From contig JADCRB010000001.1 in NCBI GenBank assembly GCA_021464245.1, positions 124,001 to 188,000 on the forward strand: a stretch of 64,000 bases of DNA, in the 5' to 3' direction. Under the pieces are notes generated by a model, which did not search any database, had not been told where the DNA came from, and saw nothing but the letters and a program-made list of their open reading frames with translations. Of this stretch, positions 34,576-46,801 are shown piece by piece (positions within the stretch are counted from its first letter, which is position 1; the number at the start of each line of letters is the position of its first letter). Origin of the DNA: Carallia brachiata. Its lineage: Eukaryota; Streptophyta; Magnoliopsida; Malpighiales; Rhizophoraceae. Both the position numbers and the translations under genes were made by a program.

Positions 34576-35397
34576 TTTAACGGGTAAATTTCGAGTTTGA
34601 AACAATTAGACTGAAAAATACAAAAATAAATTACAAATAAAAATTTAAAATAAAAGAAAATTTACGTGGGATCGATCTTCGTAGATCCTCCGATTAGTAT
34701 TCCTTCGTGATTCTGTCAAGGGATGTACGAGCTTAATCTTGACAACAGTAAATTCTACAGTTTTTTTTTTGAACTGGGTAGACTGAAACTAGATCTGAGG
34801 TAGACGTCTAGGCTATGTTTAAGAACCGCAGAGACCTGATCCGAGCCGATCTGGCTTAATTTCACCGAAAGCCGAGGTGGGTTATTTTCGGATGAGTTGC
34901 CTGAACTTTGCTAAGGGCCGTATGAAATTTTATCCCAGCCGGATTTGTAATAATTTGATATTTTTAGATCTATATTCTTATAAATTCAAATCTAGAGCGA
35001 TCAGAGAATATAAACCCAAAAATAAATTTAGAAATGGAAACAGCAAATTTTTTTGAGCTTACACTTGAAATATCTCTAAAAAATGAGTTAGGAGAGTATA
35101 CTGCAGAATAAAACACGTAAGAAAATAAGAAATTTTCTTGAGAGATTTTTAAAATTTTCTTTTTCTCTCAAATTCTCTGTATTTTTCTGTTTACAGATTT
35201 GCTGAATATGTTTTGAATTGGGGGCGATGGCCTATTTATAGGGTCCCTTTCCCATATAAATATCACATGGAAAATGAATCTTTTTTCCTCTTTTTTTTTC
35301 TTTGGGTCGGCGTTGCCAATTTTGAATTTGACAATGCCGACCATTGACTCTTTCTTTTCTTCTTTTTTTATATTAAATGAGAAAAAACTCGTTTACA
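34576..35397 (-). repeat. 5' LTR of gypsy element
   Basis: It matches the LTR at 24934-25766 from AACGGGTAAATTTCGAG to CTCGTTTACA. Differences include the first bases (TTTAACGGG instead of TGAAACGGG) and a shorter GTTGCCAATTTTGAATTTG segment near 35312. CCTATTTATAGGG at about 35231 is the likely TATA region in reverse orientation. Confidence 0.95.
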
Positions 35398-35402
35398 TTA
35401 AG
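35398..35402. repeat. Target site duplication TTAAG (right)
   Basis: Exact direct repeat of 24929-24933 at the other border of the gypsy element. Confidence 0.92.
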
Positions 35403-35780
35403 TACAATTGTACTTATATTCAAATTTAAAGTTAGTTGTAACAATTTAAATAACTTATACTTAAAACTCAAAATTTGTGTTTTGTCGTACACAAATTTGA
35501 AGTATTTGTACTTAATTTTTTAAATTTGGATAGTTAAGTATTCAAAACTAAAAATTTAAGTACAATTACACTTATATTCAAAATTAAAGTATTTGTACTT
35601 AATTATAACAATTTGAGTAGTTTATACTTAAAACTCAAAATTTGAGTCTTCTCATACTCAAATTTTGAATATTTATACATAATTTTAAAAATAAGTAATT
35701 TTCTGCTCAAAATTAAAATTTTAAATTTACTTATACTCAAATTTATAGTACATAATTTTAAAAATTTATATAGTATGCAC
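35403..35780. repeat. AT-rich tandem repeat (right part)
   Basis: Continuation of the array at 24190-24928: GTACAATTGTACTTATA.TCAAATTT, AAACTCAAAATTTG and TCTTCTCATACTCAAATTT words recur with the same spacing, becoming more diverged towards 35780. Confidence 0.75.
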
Positions 35781-38073
35781 TCAAACAAAAAAATAATATG
35801 AGTCTACATGCCATTAAGTGATTTGGAGAAAATTAATTTCATTTTTTCAATATATATACTCAAATTGGATTCCTTTTTGTACATTAATGCATTATCATAT
35901 TTAGAAGATTAAATTTCATTTTTAAAATGATGGATTCTGAATTCTTTGTGACATTTATATTTACATTTTATAAAAGTCCATATTTATCATACAATTAAAT
36001 TTCATTTTATTATTTTATTTTCAAAAGAGATCCTGCATATATGCTTATATCATTTAATAAAAATATTAATATAACAAAAATATTTGAAATAAGAGGTGGG
36101 TACCGGATTAAAAAATAAAAGTAACAACATGTCAAACAAAATAAGAAAAAAAAATTCGGGGGGGGGGGGGGGGGGGGGCTGGGGCTGCAACCTGTTTTGG
36201 GAAACAAAATAAAAAAAATAAAAATAAAAAAAAGAAGAACAGAGGTGGTTTGTTGTTGCCCCCTTATCCCATTGGAGGGAGTTACTTTGTTCGAGTCAAA
36301 ATAGAACCCCTAAACTTTGTAGTGATTTAAAAGGTTGTAACTTGTAATACTATTACACCTTAATTGACAAGGTATACATATTTGGCTACTGGTAAAAAGA
36401 ATTCACCATGAATCCAACAGAATTGAATCTCGGCTCTGTCATAATCAAGTAGGTAATCTTTTATTTAAAAGTGAAAGATTCCTAGAAGATTTTACAATTT
36501 TCCTCCATCCCACTAAAACGAATGAAATTAGCATGCATTGGGTAGTTTTTGGGAACACACAAGTATTTAGTCCACTTGAGGAAAATCATATAAAGCAACG
36601 GATATATAACCCAATCTACATTCTTTTTTTCCTTTCTCTATTAGAAGGGGAAACAAAATTAAATATTTCGGATTGATAGCAGCCAAAAAAAAAAAAAAAA
36701 GCGTGAGTATTATGTTATAACTGATCACAAAGAATGGACATTTATAGTCAAAAGGAAAAAAGAAAAAAAAACATGCCTTAGAGAGAGAGTGAGAGAGAGA
36801 GAGAGAGGCGATCTTTTTTTGGGGGGGGGGGGACACCCAACAACTTAGAGGAAAACTAGGACACACGAGCCCTACACTGTTAAAGGTAATTCATACTTAA
36901 TTATTAATTATTATTTAAGTAGAATTTAGTTGTTTAGTGTATTTTCATATTCATGTAAAATTAAAATTTTGTTTTATTAATATATAAAGACGTGTGATTT
37001 ATATTCTGTAAATGTGCTTATTATTATTATTATGTGATATTATTTAATTAATAAATTAATAGTATTAAATTAAATTAAACTTAATATACACTGAGGCCAT
37101 TGCATCCCCACCATATCCTGGTCAAGTGACTGACAGCACTCCCTACGGAGGCCGTGACAACTCGTGCAAGCCCAATAGTAATGTAAGGCCGTAATTAACT
37201 AGCTAGCCAATCGGCGGCTTAGTTTCCATCGTGAAAAACATGAGTATTACAACCATATCAATCCTCTATCCACTACCTCTCGGCCACTATCATCAAGGTT
37301 TTGCATGTGGGCGTGAACGGGAGACTCGATTCTGAATAGTGTTCAGGGGCATTTCTTATCTGCTCCCATCCCAACCATCACCCACAAACTACACCCTTTT
37401 CTTTTTGTGTTCATATGAGATATGTTCATTTGCTCTTTTTTTTTTTTTTTAAGAGAATAATACACATAAAATAAGATGACTAACGATATTCGAACTGTCA
37501 CCTCTCACTTGAACACACTGCTCGATAACCAGTTGAGTAACATCATTTCTTTCATGTTGATATGAGACTAGATTATCATTTTCTTTTTTTTTTTTTTGGT
37601 TAGCAGACTGATTGAAAGTCCATACTTGGGCATATAAAAGAAGCAGAGTGTGGCCTAAATAGGGGCTCTAGATAGGGTGGTGGGAGGCTCATCCCCCCGT
37701 GCTAATGCCTACCTCCGCGCAACGTGATTCGGCCTCCCCACCATTTCTCGGCACTGGACTTTACGCATGTGGACAAGCACTGAAATAGAGGAAACTGGAT
37801 AGCCCTGCAACATAATTAATTGGGCCTCCTTTTAATGATTCGACCGAAATAAATAAAGAAAAGTTCTGTTCCAAAATACGAAAGAAAATGATGAGGAAAA
37901 CAAAAGACCAAGGGCAGAAGAAAACCAGTCCTTGGTTTTCAGGATAATCGTTCTGGTAAAGGAAAATAGATAAGTAAGATAGTATCTCATACACCCAATA
38001 GAAAAGAGTGCATCTTTTTACTACATACCATGAATAAAGACCGTTATATTAAACCGCTGAGGAAGCATGCATA
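35781..38073. other. Intergenic DNA with poly-G and GA tracts
   Basis: No gene is supported. It contains a 21-G run at 36158-36178, a GA microsatellite at 36781-36807 and a 12-G run at 36821-36832. The part from 37080 to 38060 is less AT-biased but no frame or repeat family could be recognised. Confidence 0.45.
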
Positions 38074-38438
38074 GGGACAATCAATGTTTAAGGCCTAAAT
38101 CTAAGTTTTTTTTCTATTTGAGGGATGAACTTTTTTATTTTTTATTTAAGGCTTATACTTTTATTTTTTATTTTATTCAAGTCCTTTTGTAATTAAACCG
38201 TCAATTTTTCCGTTAATTTTACACTGTCAATTTTTCCGTTAATTTTACACTGTGTCCGTTTAGTTTAACGGAAAAATTGTGTCTGTTTAGTTTAACGAAA
38301 AAGTTAACGGTAAATTATAACAAAATGACTTAAATAGAACAAAAAATAAAGATATAGGCTTTAAATAAAAAATTTAAAAAGTTTAGATCTCAAATAGAAA
38401 AAAACTTAAACATTTAAGTCTTAAACATTGGTTATCCC
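38074..38438. mobile_element. Mutator-like MITE with 10-bp target duplication
   Basis: Termini GGGACAATCAATGTTTAAG and, complemented, GGGATAACCAATGTTTAAG. The inverted arms extend about 140 bases with matching TTTTTTTCTATTTGAG, TTTTTTATTTAA, and CCGTTAA blocks. Flanks AGCATGCATA (38064-38073) and AACATGCATA (38439-38448) form a 10-base direct repeat with one mismatch. GG-starting long TIRs with 9-10 bp duplications are typical of Mutator-like elements. Within it TCAATTTTTCCGTTAATTTTACACTG is partly duplicated in tandem (38200-38250). Confidence 0.88.
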
Positions 38439-38448
38439 AACATGCATA

Positions 38449-39610
38449 TAATCATTCTTTTGCAAGCAATTTGAGACCATATTTTTGTGGAAGTGCAATG
38501 TAGGAAGCATTTGTTTGCCATGTAGAGCCTTTGTTATTTCTTCATCTCGAGGATCCAAGAATAATCCAACTTCAGACTGGATGAACTGATATCTGGATGA
38601 ACTGATATCGTTCTCCAGTTCGTTGTTAAGAATTGGTCCAGTCTACAGCCCCTGCCCACAGGTTGGACCAGACCCAGGCCAGTTATTATAACCTATGCTC
38701 CAAAGATCGGTCGGCTCGTTCGGTGTGAGTTCAGAAGATTGAGCATTACTGGATTGGGACTGACAAAAGGCCAGGATTACAGTAATAATAATGCACAAAG
38801 TGTGGTCAGCTCAGCAGTACGCTTACATGGTCAATTACTCTGGAACTTGGCCTCAGGCATTTCTCAACGCTCATCCTCCTGCAGTATTGGTAGTCTAAAT
38901 TCCCTCATTTATGTAACATAGTACATAATTTTGGGAGGCCAAAGTTGCATAAAACTCCAGCAAAAGGAAGCACCCCCGAAACCTCAATCATAGCTATATG
39001 GTTCCTCATCAACTCATATAAGACGACATATAGTGGAACAAGGAGACCCAGATTATGACAATCTCAATTCTCTAAGAATATGTCCAACCTCATCCTAATT
39101 TTGGTACATCAAAGTTCTAACACATTTTTGAACGGTAAAAAATGCACACATTTCGTGGCTCTGCACACCTTGGAGCAGCAGTACCCCGAAAGCACTGCTA
39201 GACGTACAAATATCTATTGACAATCTATCAATGACAATTAGACTCTGTTTAATTATTTGAAAACACCATCTAATTGTGTCCTTTACATGACCCAAAGACA
39301 AAGGTCTGCGTTGTCCTTCACCTTCTCAAATCACCTGCAAAATATACGAAAAAAGTATAAGTTCTGTTCAACGGCATAAGGAATAATTTTTGCTACTTTG
39401 GTTTCAAATATATGATAGGGTTTCCTCGGAGTAATTGTTCTCCGGGCAGCAGAGGGGAATCAGGCTGATATTGATTGCTTGGCAGGTTTACAGATTCTTG
39501 CCATAGAGATGGTCACAAGATCATCTTTCGGTTATCAAAAGCAGGGTGTTGTTGCTAGCAACAGTAGACTAGAGGAAGTAGAACTTACCTAAGCTGAGTA
39601 ATTGCTTATG
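38449..39610. other. 3' flank of MRS2-11 gene
   Basis: Probably includes the 3' untranslated region of the minus-strand MRS2-11 gene, which ends at 39611. A 16-base tandem duplication (CTGGATGAACTGATAT twice) is at 38577-38608. No other gene recognised. Confidence 0.4.
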
Positions 39611-42600
39611 TTACAGTATTTTCCTAGCCCTTAAATATGAATACATCAGAAAAAATGCTATAACAGCACCAACAATAATTCCAGCCGTTGTTAGCCAAAA
39701 GGCAAACTGCAAAAGCAAAAGGAACAAAGGTTATGGTGATGTGTCATTTTTAACTTAAACAGGAAAAGGAAATGCATTGGAAGAACGATGGTTTAAGCTT
39801 CAGAAAAGCAAACATACCACATGCTCTTCAAGATAGGACTTCAAATTCATGCCAAAAATACCTGAAACCACAAAACACCGTTTTTCATTTTTCATTATGG
39901 GCACAAATGAAAAAAGGAAATATTCACGCAGCACTTTAGCATGTTTCAAAGGATAAATTACAGTGAGTGCCATGATTATGCTCCCTGCTCTTTTCAACCA
40001 TTTATCTTCTCTGATCCACTTATTCTTATTTTTTCTTCCGGTCAAGCTAGAATTGACCAATTTAAATATTATGGCAAACTAGAATGACGATGCTCTATTT
40101 TGCAGCCTATTTTTCAGCAGATGCCACATTGATTGGAATGATAACTGCTAGAATGAGACACTGGTTGCAATTACAGCAGCAGTTCTTGTCTCCCAAGTCA
40201 TGAAATTCTACAGTACTAAATCCTTCAATGCTGACTGCAACTGTCATTCTAGAGAGTGCTATGCACATGGCATATTAATAGCATCATTGCCATCAGAGCA
40301 CTAATTACATGCCTTGGGAGGAACAAGCTGTTTCCATGCAACTCGAGCATATACTGCTCCCAGTCACAATGATGAAGACATTGCACCAATTTCCTAGATG
40401 GTGACAGGCATACCTGCAACTAGAGCACCAACTGCCACACAAAATGTCCCAACCTGGAGAAGTAATTCCACCCTGCTCACTTCAAGCCTCCGAGAGCTGG
40501 TATAAGCAAGAGATTATCATGGTAAAAGGTAAAATACATACAAAGACAAGAAGCAATTTCCAGCAACTATTTTCTGGTCAGAAAATCGATAGTGTATTTC
40601 TAGCCTGGCCTACACGACAAGAATAAGGACAATTTTCTCCACATCGCAAGTCCAGGAATATAATTAAAAACTCTAAATTCAAGACCGTTTGCCTTCATCC
40701 CAGAACACAAAAGGAAATTAACCAATAGAAGCCAATTGTTCACTTAAGATGAATTTAATGTGCAGATTAATTCTTAAGTTTAAATGACAAGCCCATCATT
40801 CATGGGCCCAGAGACCCTAATGAGTAATGACAAGATAGAAAACTAGAATAAAATACCCACCTCAGATTAACAGCAATGGAGTCTTCCATTTCTTTTGCAG
40901 AGTCAAGAAGTCTTTCTGATTGACCATGACAAGATTCACATCTGCAAAGGACATAAAACAGTTAGTTTGCTTGCAGATTCAGATCTTCAAAGGATAAAGC
41001 TCAAGCAAATATTGCTGTATCCAAATAACATGGTATTCATGAGTGCTTGTCAACTTATTGATAAGTGTTAACCATTGTTACTGCTATTATTCTTTTTCCC
41101 ACAACAATTATTTAGAGCTCACTTGAACCTAGAATTTGAACCCAGCTAAAAATTTAAATTACTATTCCTGATCAAGTCTAGATTTCCTTGTAAGTTCTAC
41201 AACCATGCCTCAGCAGATAATTCTATGATGTCCACTAATAGACAAGTGAATAATATATAATTGGAATCAGATAGCATCATCTGTTAAGATTAAAAAAGTT
41301 GACCCATTCTAACTGTTTCAATGCCTTGCTACAGGCCTAATATCATAGTAACGTGGATACATCAAGTTTTAACTCCCAGATGAACACGTCTCATAGGCAC
41401 CAATTATAAGCATCCAGTAGTGCAACATTGATACTATGGTGGAATGTATCACATGTGGTAAGGGACAACCACAAAGACACACAAATGAAAAATTACTGAT
41501 ATACTCCCGATATACAGATGAGGAAACATCATTCATTAACTGAAATTTAGGACCATAGTCAGCTTACTGTATGGCCCTCGCAGCCTCTCTCAATCACACT
41601 TTGAGGATACACTAATTACCTATCTATGGGATGAGCTTACAGAAAGAAAAAACTCATGAAGGGGAATTTACAAGAGAAGTTAAAATTCTATGATAAACAT
41701 AGCATAAAGAGAATAGACCACCATGCCAGATAAGCCACAGATCAGGAAAGACCTTTGAAGATAATTTTCCAAAAGCATCTCAATTTCCTCCTCCTCTTCT
41801 GCACATGTCATAGTCAAATCACATGCAGACCAAAAACTGCTTTCAAAAATCAAGAATTTCTCTACCAAGTAAATTTATTATAGAGCTTACCCTCAGCAAT
41901 CTGCTTATCTAAGGGAACAGAACATTCCACATCATCACTTCCCCTTTTAAGTATGCAGTTTCTTCCCATTATACATATACGACGTATTTCCTGTGGGTCC
42001 TCCAAAAGATCAAGTAGCATTTGTCTCATAGCTCCAGCCCTTGAACCCAATTCAACCTTCCAAGCATAAGTGAAATCTTTAAGAACTGACAGCAGTTTTC
42101 AATGTCATCCACTTCTCATTGGTTATTAGATGATATACCAAATTTTGCTTGCTAATACGAAGTTCCTCCAATACGTCAGCAGTTAGCCGGTTGGGCAAAA
42201 CCTCGAGGAGAGCTTGAACCTGAAATGAATCACTATCATGGCAGATGAACATGTAAAAAAAAAAAAAAAAGACAAATATGTCATTAGAAATTGGTGCAAA
42301 TATCCAGGATATTTGCCTTGAATTCACTTCTCAAATACGATGACTAGTAAAAAGAGTTTTAAAGACAGTCTAAAGAAACAAGAAGGGAAGGAAGCATAGC
42401 CAAGAGAAAAAACAAAACAAAATATAAGACATACTCACTATGTTCCATACTCACACGAGGTTCAATAGTCATCAGTCTCTGCTCCAGACGTTGTACTCGT
42501 GAAAGCAATGCTGCCTCAACAACCTATAGTAGACAAAAAAGCCTTAAGCATGTCTGCTTTTCTAAGTGTTTCAAACGTTGATGACGGTCATAGCATGTCT

Positions 42601-44565
42601 GCTTTTCTAAGTGTTCCAAAGAAAATGCAGAAATTGATGCAAATGCAGAAATTGATATTTCATTTAACTCTATTTTCCTTTGGGAAAAAAATAAGTACTG
42701 CATCCAAATGCATGCAAGCAAATATAAAGAAGGATAAAACTGGTATCCAAAAGAAAAACATATTTAGATCATAAACCACTTGACACTTTTGACATAATGC
42801 ATTTACCTCAAGCTCAAATGGCATGCAAGGTCCTCCATTCACATTTCTAGGGTTCAACCGAGGCAATAAAGTGTCTATAAAAGCTTGGCCTCCTTTACTA
42901 AAATGTATCAGCACATAGAAGAAGTAAACCACTGTTAGTGGAAACTAGAACACATAAAAATAGAAAATGCAAGGGGGGTTGTAGAGAGACAGAGTAATTA
43001 GATGAGTCATATAAAGCATAGTTACCAATTGTAATCAATAAAATACATGCTCCTTCATGCTATTGCTCTTAATGAACCTAGATTTGCAGTATAGCATGCT
43101 CGCGAACCTACAAGTGGATCACAATGAATTTGTCATTAAAATCCAGTCCTGGTGATATCATTCATAAGCAGACAAATCATGATGCCAAAAAAAAAAAAAA
43201 AAAATGTCTTGGCTCTAGAACAGTGAGCTCAAGTCTCATTTCATGGTCCTTATTCATCCAGAATAAACAAATAAACAACAAAAGGTAACATATTAGGACA
43301 TGTAACGGACATAATACCAGCAACGAGGGCATGTGAGTTTGTTAAAAACAAGGATGGATCGACACTTCGGATATCCCGTGGGCGAAGACTGATGAGAAAA
43401 AGGACTCGTAAGAAGAAAGAGCTCATATATCCCAAAAATATTAGCAAAGAGTTTTCATCATAATTTCAAACAGTATTGTGTTATGAGTTAAAATCAGCAC
43501 CACCTCGAAATTACACTGAATTTACATGGGAAAATGTGATTCCCATACGGAATTCAAGACAAAGAAGCGATCTCAAATAGTACACTCACCACTGGACTTC
43601 AACAATTGCCGTCTGTTTTATTTCCTAGTAGACACCGTTCCATTTGACTTCACCTCAACAAACCTTAAGATGTCAAAATCAGGGCAACATATAAAGCAAG
43701 AAAAAAACAATATCAGTTGCCAACCAGTTAATCCCAGAAGAGAAATGTGTTCATCAAGCAGCATTGAAATATGATAAAAATTGTGACCAGCAGCTTCAAC
43801 AAATAACCAAAAAGAAATTCATCGTAGCTTGTACCATACTTTTTCACAATGAAAGGAATAACGTAAACATTTAATAATAATATTTAGGTAATAATAAAGT
43901 AATACAAGTCGCTTAATAATTAAAATTTAAAAAAATATATATATAGAAACTAATAGATACTGTTGGATGAAGTGCGAGCCTGTTACGTGGCTAACTAAAG
44001 TAAGTTGCCTAGGAAACTCAAGAAATAATCGATCTGCGTGCTTGTATCCTACATGGTTTATTCAAGCATTTATGGACATCAGTGCGCATGCATTATGTGC
44101 TGCGAGAGTCAAACTTCCACGAAATCTATTCCAACTAACACGAAAATTCAGAACTCCACTAAACACCAAAATTGCTGGAAATTAAGCCAAGAAAGAAAAA
44201 AAGAGACAAAATCCATAAAATAAAAAAAGAAACAAAAAAACCTCATAAACAGGCTCGCGAATACCGAGCGAGAGAGAATCGCCGTAGGCAGTGGAAATCC
44301 GTACAGCGTCCTTGGCGTCGCCTCTGGCTTCTTCCTCTTCGACAGCGGAGATCGAGGAATCCGAATCGCTCAGGCGATCATCCTCGGCCGATTTAGTTAA
44401 GCACCGCGCTCTGAGGGAAACACTGACGGCGATCGGGACCACCGGAGACTTGAGCTTATGAGCGGAGAGCGGAGGAGAGTGGTAGAAGAGAAGGTAGTGA
44501 GGCTGCGCCGGAGACTGAGAGTGGAGCATTATTGGAAACTGGAGAATGTGAGGAGATAGCGCCAT
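39611..44565 (-). CDS. MRS2-11: Chloroplast-type magnesium transporter MRS2-11 (MGT10), exons 2-4 disrupted
   Basis: CorA/MRS2 family Mg2+ channel of the chloroplast envelope type. Thirteen coding exons on the minus strand: 44242-44565, 43590-43663, 43318-43388, 43026-43107, 42807-42897, 42455-42523, 42139-42219, 41891-42056, 41753-41798, 40861-40941, 40414-40496, 39818-39861, 39611-39706. I chose ATG 44565 (MALSPH, context AGAAATGGC) over an ATG 9 bases upstream because family members start MAL. The N-terminus is Ser/Leu-rich like a plastid transit peptide. Exons 5-8 encode the helical domain (EVLPNRLTAD.LEELRISK, MRQMLLDLLEDP.EIRRICIMGR), exon 9 the EEEEIEMLLENYLQR stretch, exons 11-13 two membrane segments with the signature GMN in GIFGMNL, then MYSYLRARKIL. 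Exons 5-13 are intact. Exon 2 has an extra base and an in-frame TAA at 43618-43620, exon 3 one extra base, and exon 4 is about 4 bases short: a recent pseudogene or local sequence errors. Confidence 0.92.
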
Positions 44566-44846
44566 TTCTCTCATGCTCCGCCTCCGCCTTGGCTTCTCTG
44601 GTCATGGAACAGTCTTGCGGGAAAGCAGAGTTTGTGTGCGAGAAATGTGCGCGTTGCCTTGTTTGGCTGCTTTGGTTGGTTTGGAATTTGGAGGGATGAA
44701 TGAGAGAGAATAATAAGATTTTCACTTTTTCAGTTTTTTTTTTTATTGTTTGTTTAAATAAATAGGAGTGATTTTTGTGGCCTGGATTTGGTTTCGTCAT
44801 CAGGTATTTTAAAAAGGTGGAATTTTTTGCTTTTATTTGGCCCTAA

Positions 44847-44852
44847 CACGTG
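44847..44852. promoter_or_regulatory. G-box in MRS2-11 upstream region
   Basis: CACGTG within AACACGTGGCAA, about 280 bases upstream of the MRS2-11 start. This is a palindromic core bound by bZIP and bHLH factors, common in light- and ABA-responsive promoters. Function here is inferred from position only. Confidence 0.35.
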
Positions 44853-44933
44853 GCAACGTCTTGGAGCTATTTGACACCTGACCTTATTGTTGCAGTTTCA
44901 TGTCAAAGTCTCACGCTTTGTGGCTGCAACGGG

Positions 44934-45441
44934 GGAGATGAGTTTTTTTTTTTTGTATTAAATTTTTAAGTTTTTTTTATATTTAAATTTTAAATTTTTT
45001 TAATATTTTTATTTGAATTTTAAATTTTTTAATTTTTTATTATATCAGTATTTTAAGTTACAAAAAAAAATAGTCAATCTATTAATAAGTAAATTTAATT
45101 TAATAAAAATTATTTAAAAAAATTTAAATACATGAATTAAATATTTTTTTCATCAATAAAATATACATATTAAATATTTTTTTAATCAACAAATATACGA
45201 ATTAAATAGATAACATGCATATTTTTTATAAAAAAGACATTCAATTCATATATTTAATCTTTTTTAAATAATTTTTTGTGAAGTTAAAATTATTTTTTAA
45301 TAGATTGATCACTTTTGTTAAACAGATGAACTGATTTGGTAGAAAATCAAAAGGTTTAGAACTCAAATGAAATATCAAAAAAGTTTAGAATTCAAACGAA
45401 CAAAAATCTAAAAGTTTATGATTAAAAAAATATTTATTCCC
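44934..45441. mobile_element. Mutator-like long-TIR MITE upstream of MRS2-11
   Basis: The ends are inverted repeats of about 170 bases; the inner arm parts share TAGTCAATCTATTAATAA-type and TGATCAATCTATTAAAAA-type words. Near-identical 9-mers TGCAACGGG (44925-44933) and TGCAATGGG (45442-45450) flank it, consistent with a Mutator-type target duplication. The middle is AT-rich with repeated ATGAATTAAATA-like words. A half copy is at 15345-15460. Confidence 0.8.
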
Positions 45442-46765
45442 TGCAATGGGGGAATAAGTACTGCATAAAAAAAAAAAATTACTGCATAATTTTATTTTTC
45501 TTTATCTAAATAGTTAGCGAAGTTATAATCCGGTCCATAGTTTAAACGAAAATTTTAAGTAGACGAAAAAACAGTAGACATAGAAAAAACGAGAAAAGTT
45601 TTTTGTGTGATTAATTAATATATTTATATAATAAGATATTAAATTATTGTAATAAAATTTAAAAGTATTTATTTATTTTTTTTTAATTATAAAAATTAAA
45701 TGTTTAATTATATAAATAAATCAATTAATTTCATAAAAAAAAAATTTTACCGTCTTTTCTACGTCTTTTTTTTTTGGTCTACGTAACAGAGCTCATTTTA
45801 AAAATCAGATAAACCTCGTGGTTAGACCAGCGAACCAGTGATTTGAAGTGTAAATAGGTTTAATTCTCTAATCTGATTCGATAAAAAAGTGACTTGGAGA
45901 AAATCGCTTGACTCGATCTATCAATATCGTAAGATTGACTGCTTCTGAAGAGTGAATTGATCGTCTTAATGATAAAAATTTCTTTTGTTATATTTTTCTA
46001 AATAATTGTATATAATTATATTATTTTATTAAAAATAATTAATGCTTAAATTTTATTTTAATAACATTTTATTTATTTTTATATCATGTAAAAATTTTAA
46101 TTTTTTTTTATAAAAACAAGATTTAATCTGCTTATCTGATTGTTGGGTTCATCGTCAGCGAATTAGATCCCAGATCTAGTCAAGGTCAAGTACAGATTTA
46201 TTAATTATGGTCTGGTCCAAACAAAACTATACAAGTTAATAATATTTAACATTTTATAATCTATTTAACTTCTTTTTTTTTATTGTCTCTGGCTTAATTT
46301 TATGAATTTTAAATGAATGTAAATGTTTTTTCCTTAGAATTATAAGAACGTTTTCATGTTTTACAATTAAAGTATATACTGTCAAGTGTGACTAATAATA
46401 TAATTTTTGGCTGAATTAAAATGAAAATTTGATATTTTTAAGTTTGAATATATTTAGTGGTAAAATACTTTTAGGACAAAAATTTAAATTTTTAAAAATT
46501 AAAAAGAAGATCTAAATCGATAATAACAAAATGAATCAAAATAGTTTAATATTCTATTAAACTATTAAAACGTGTATGATTTGATGCACCGAATCATCAT
46601 ATTTATGAGATAATAAATTCACATTAATATATTCTATATTTATCTTATTAACTAAATAAATATAAAATAAAAAGAGATAATTGACATCAAACTTATACGA
46701 TCATATTATATCTTATAAAATAAACGCACCTATAATATCTAACTTTCAAATCCCCTATATGTTCC

Positions 46766-46801
<36 letters not shown>

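Larger units (their letters stand above)
24934..35397 (-). mobile_element. Full-length Tat-lineage Ty3/gypsy retrotransposon
   Basis: A 10.46-kb element with LTRs of about 830 and 820 bases, a TTAAG target duplication and the minus-strand order leader, gag, protease, reverse transcriptase, RNase H, second (plant/archaeal-type) RNase H, integrase and a 2-kb 3' spacer. The second RNase H between RT-RNase H and integrase is characteristic of the Tat lineage. All coding parts are interrupted by stops and frameshifts, so it is not autonomous now. The LTRs agree at roughly nine positions in ten by eye, so the insertion is not very recent. The element split an AT-rich tandem repeat array. Confidence 0.95.

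Noticed and set aside
34390..34605. Lysine-rich minus-strand frame
   Set aside because: Translation of a T/C homopolymer-like tract in the element leader; no coding evidence.
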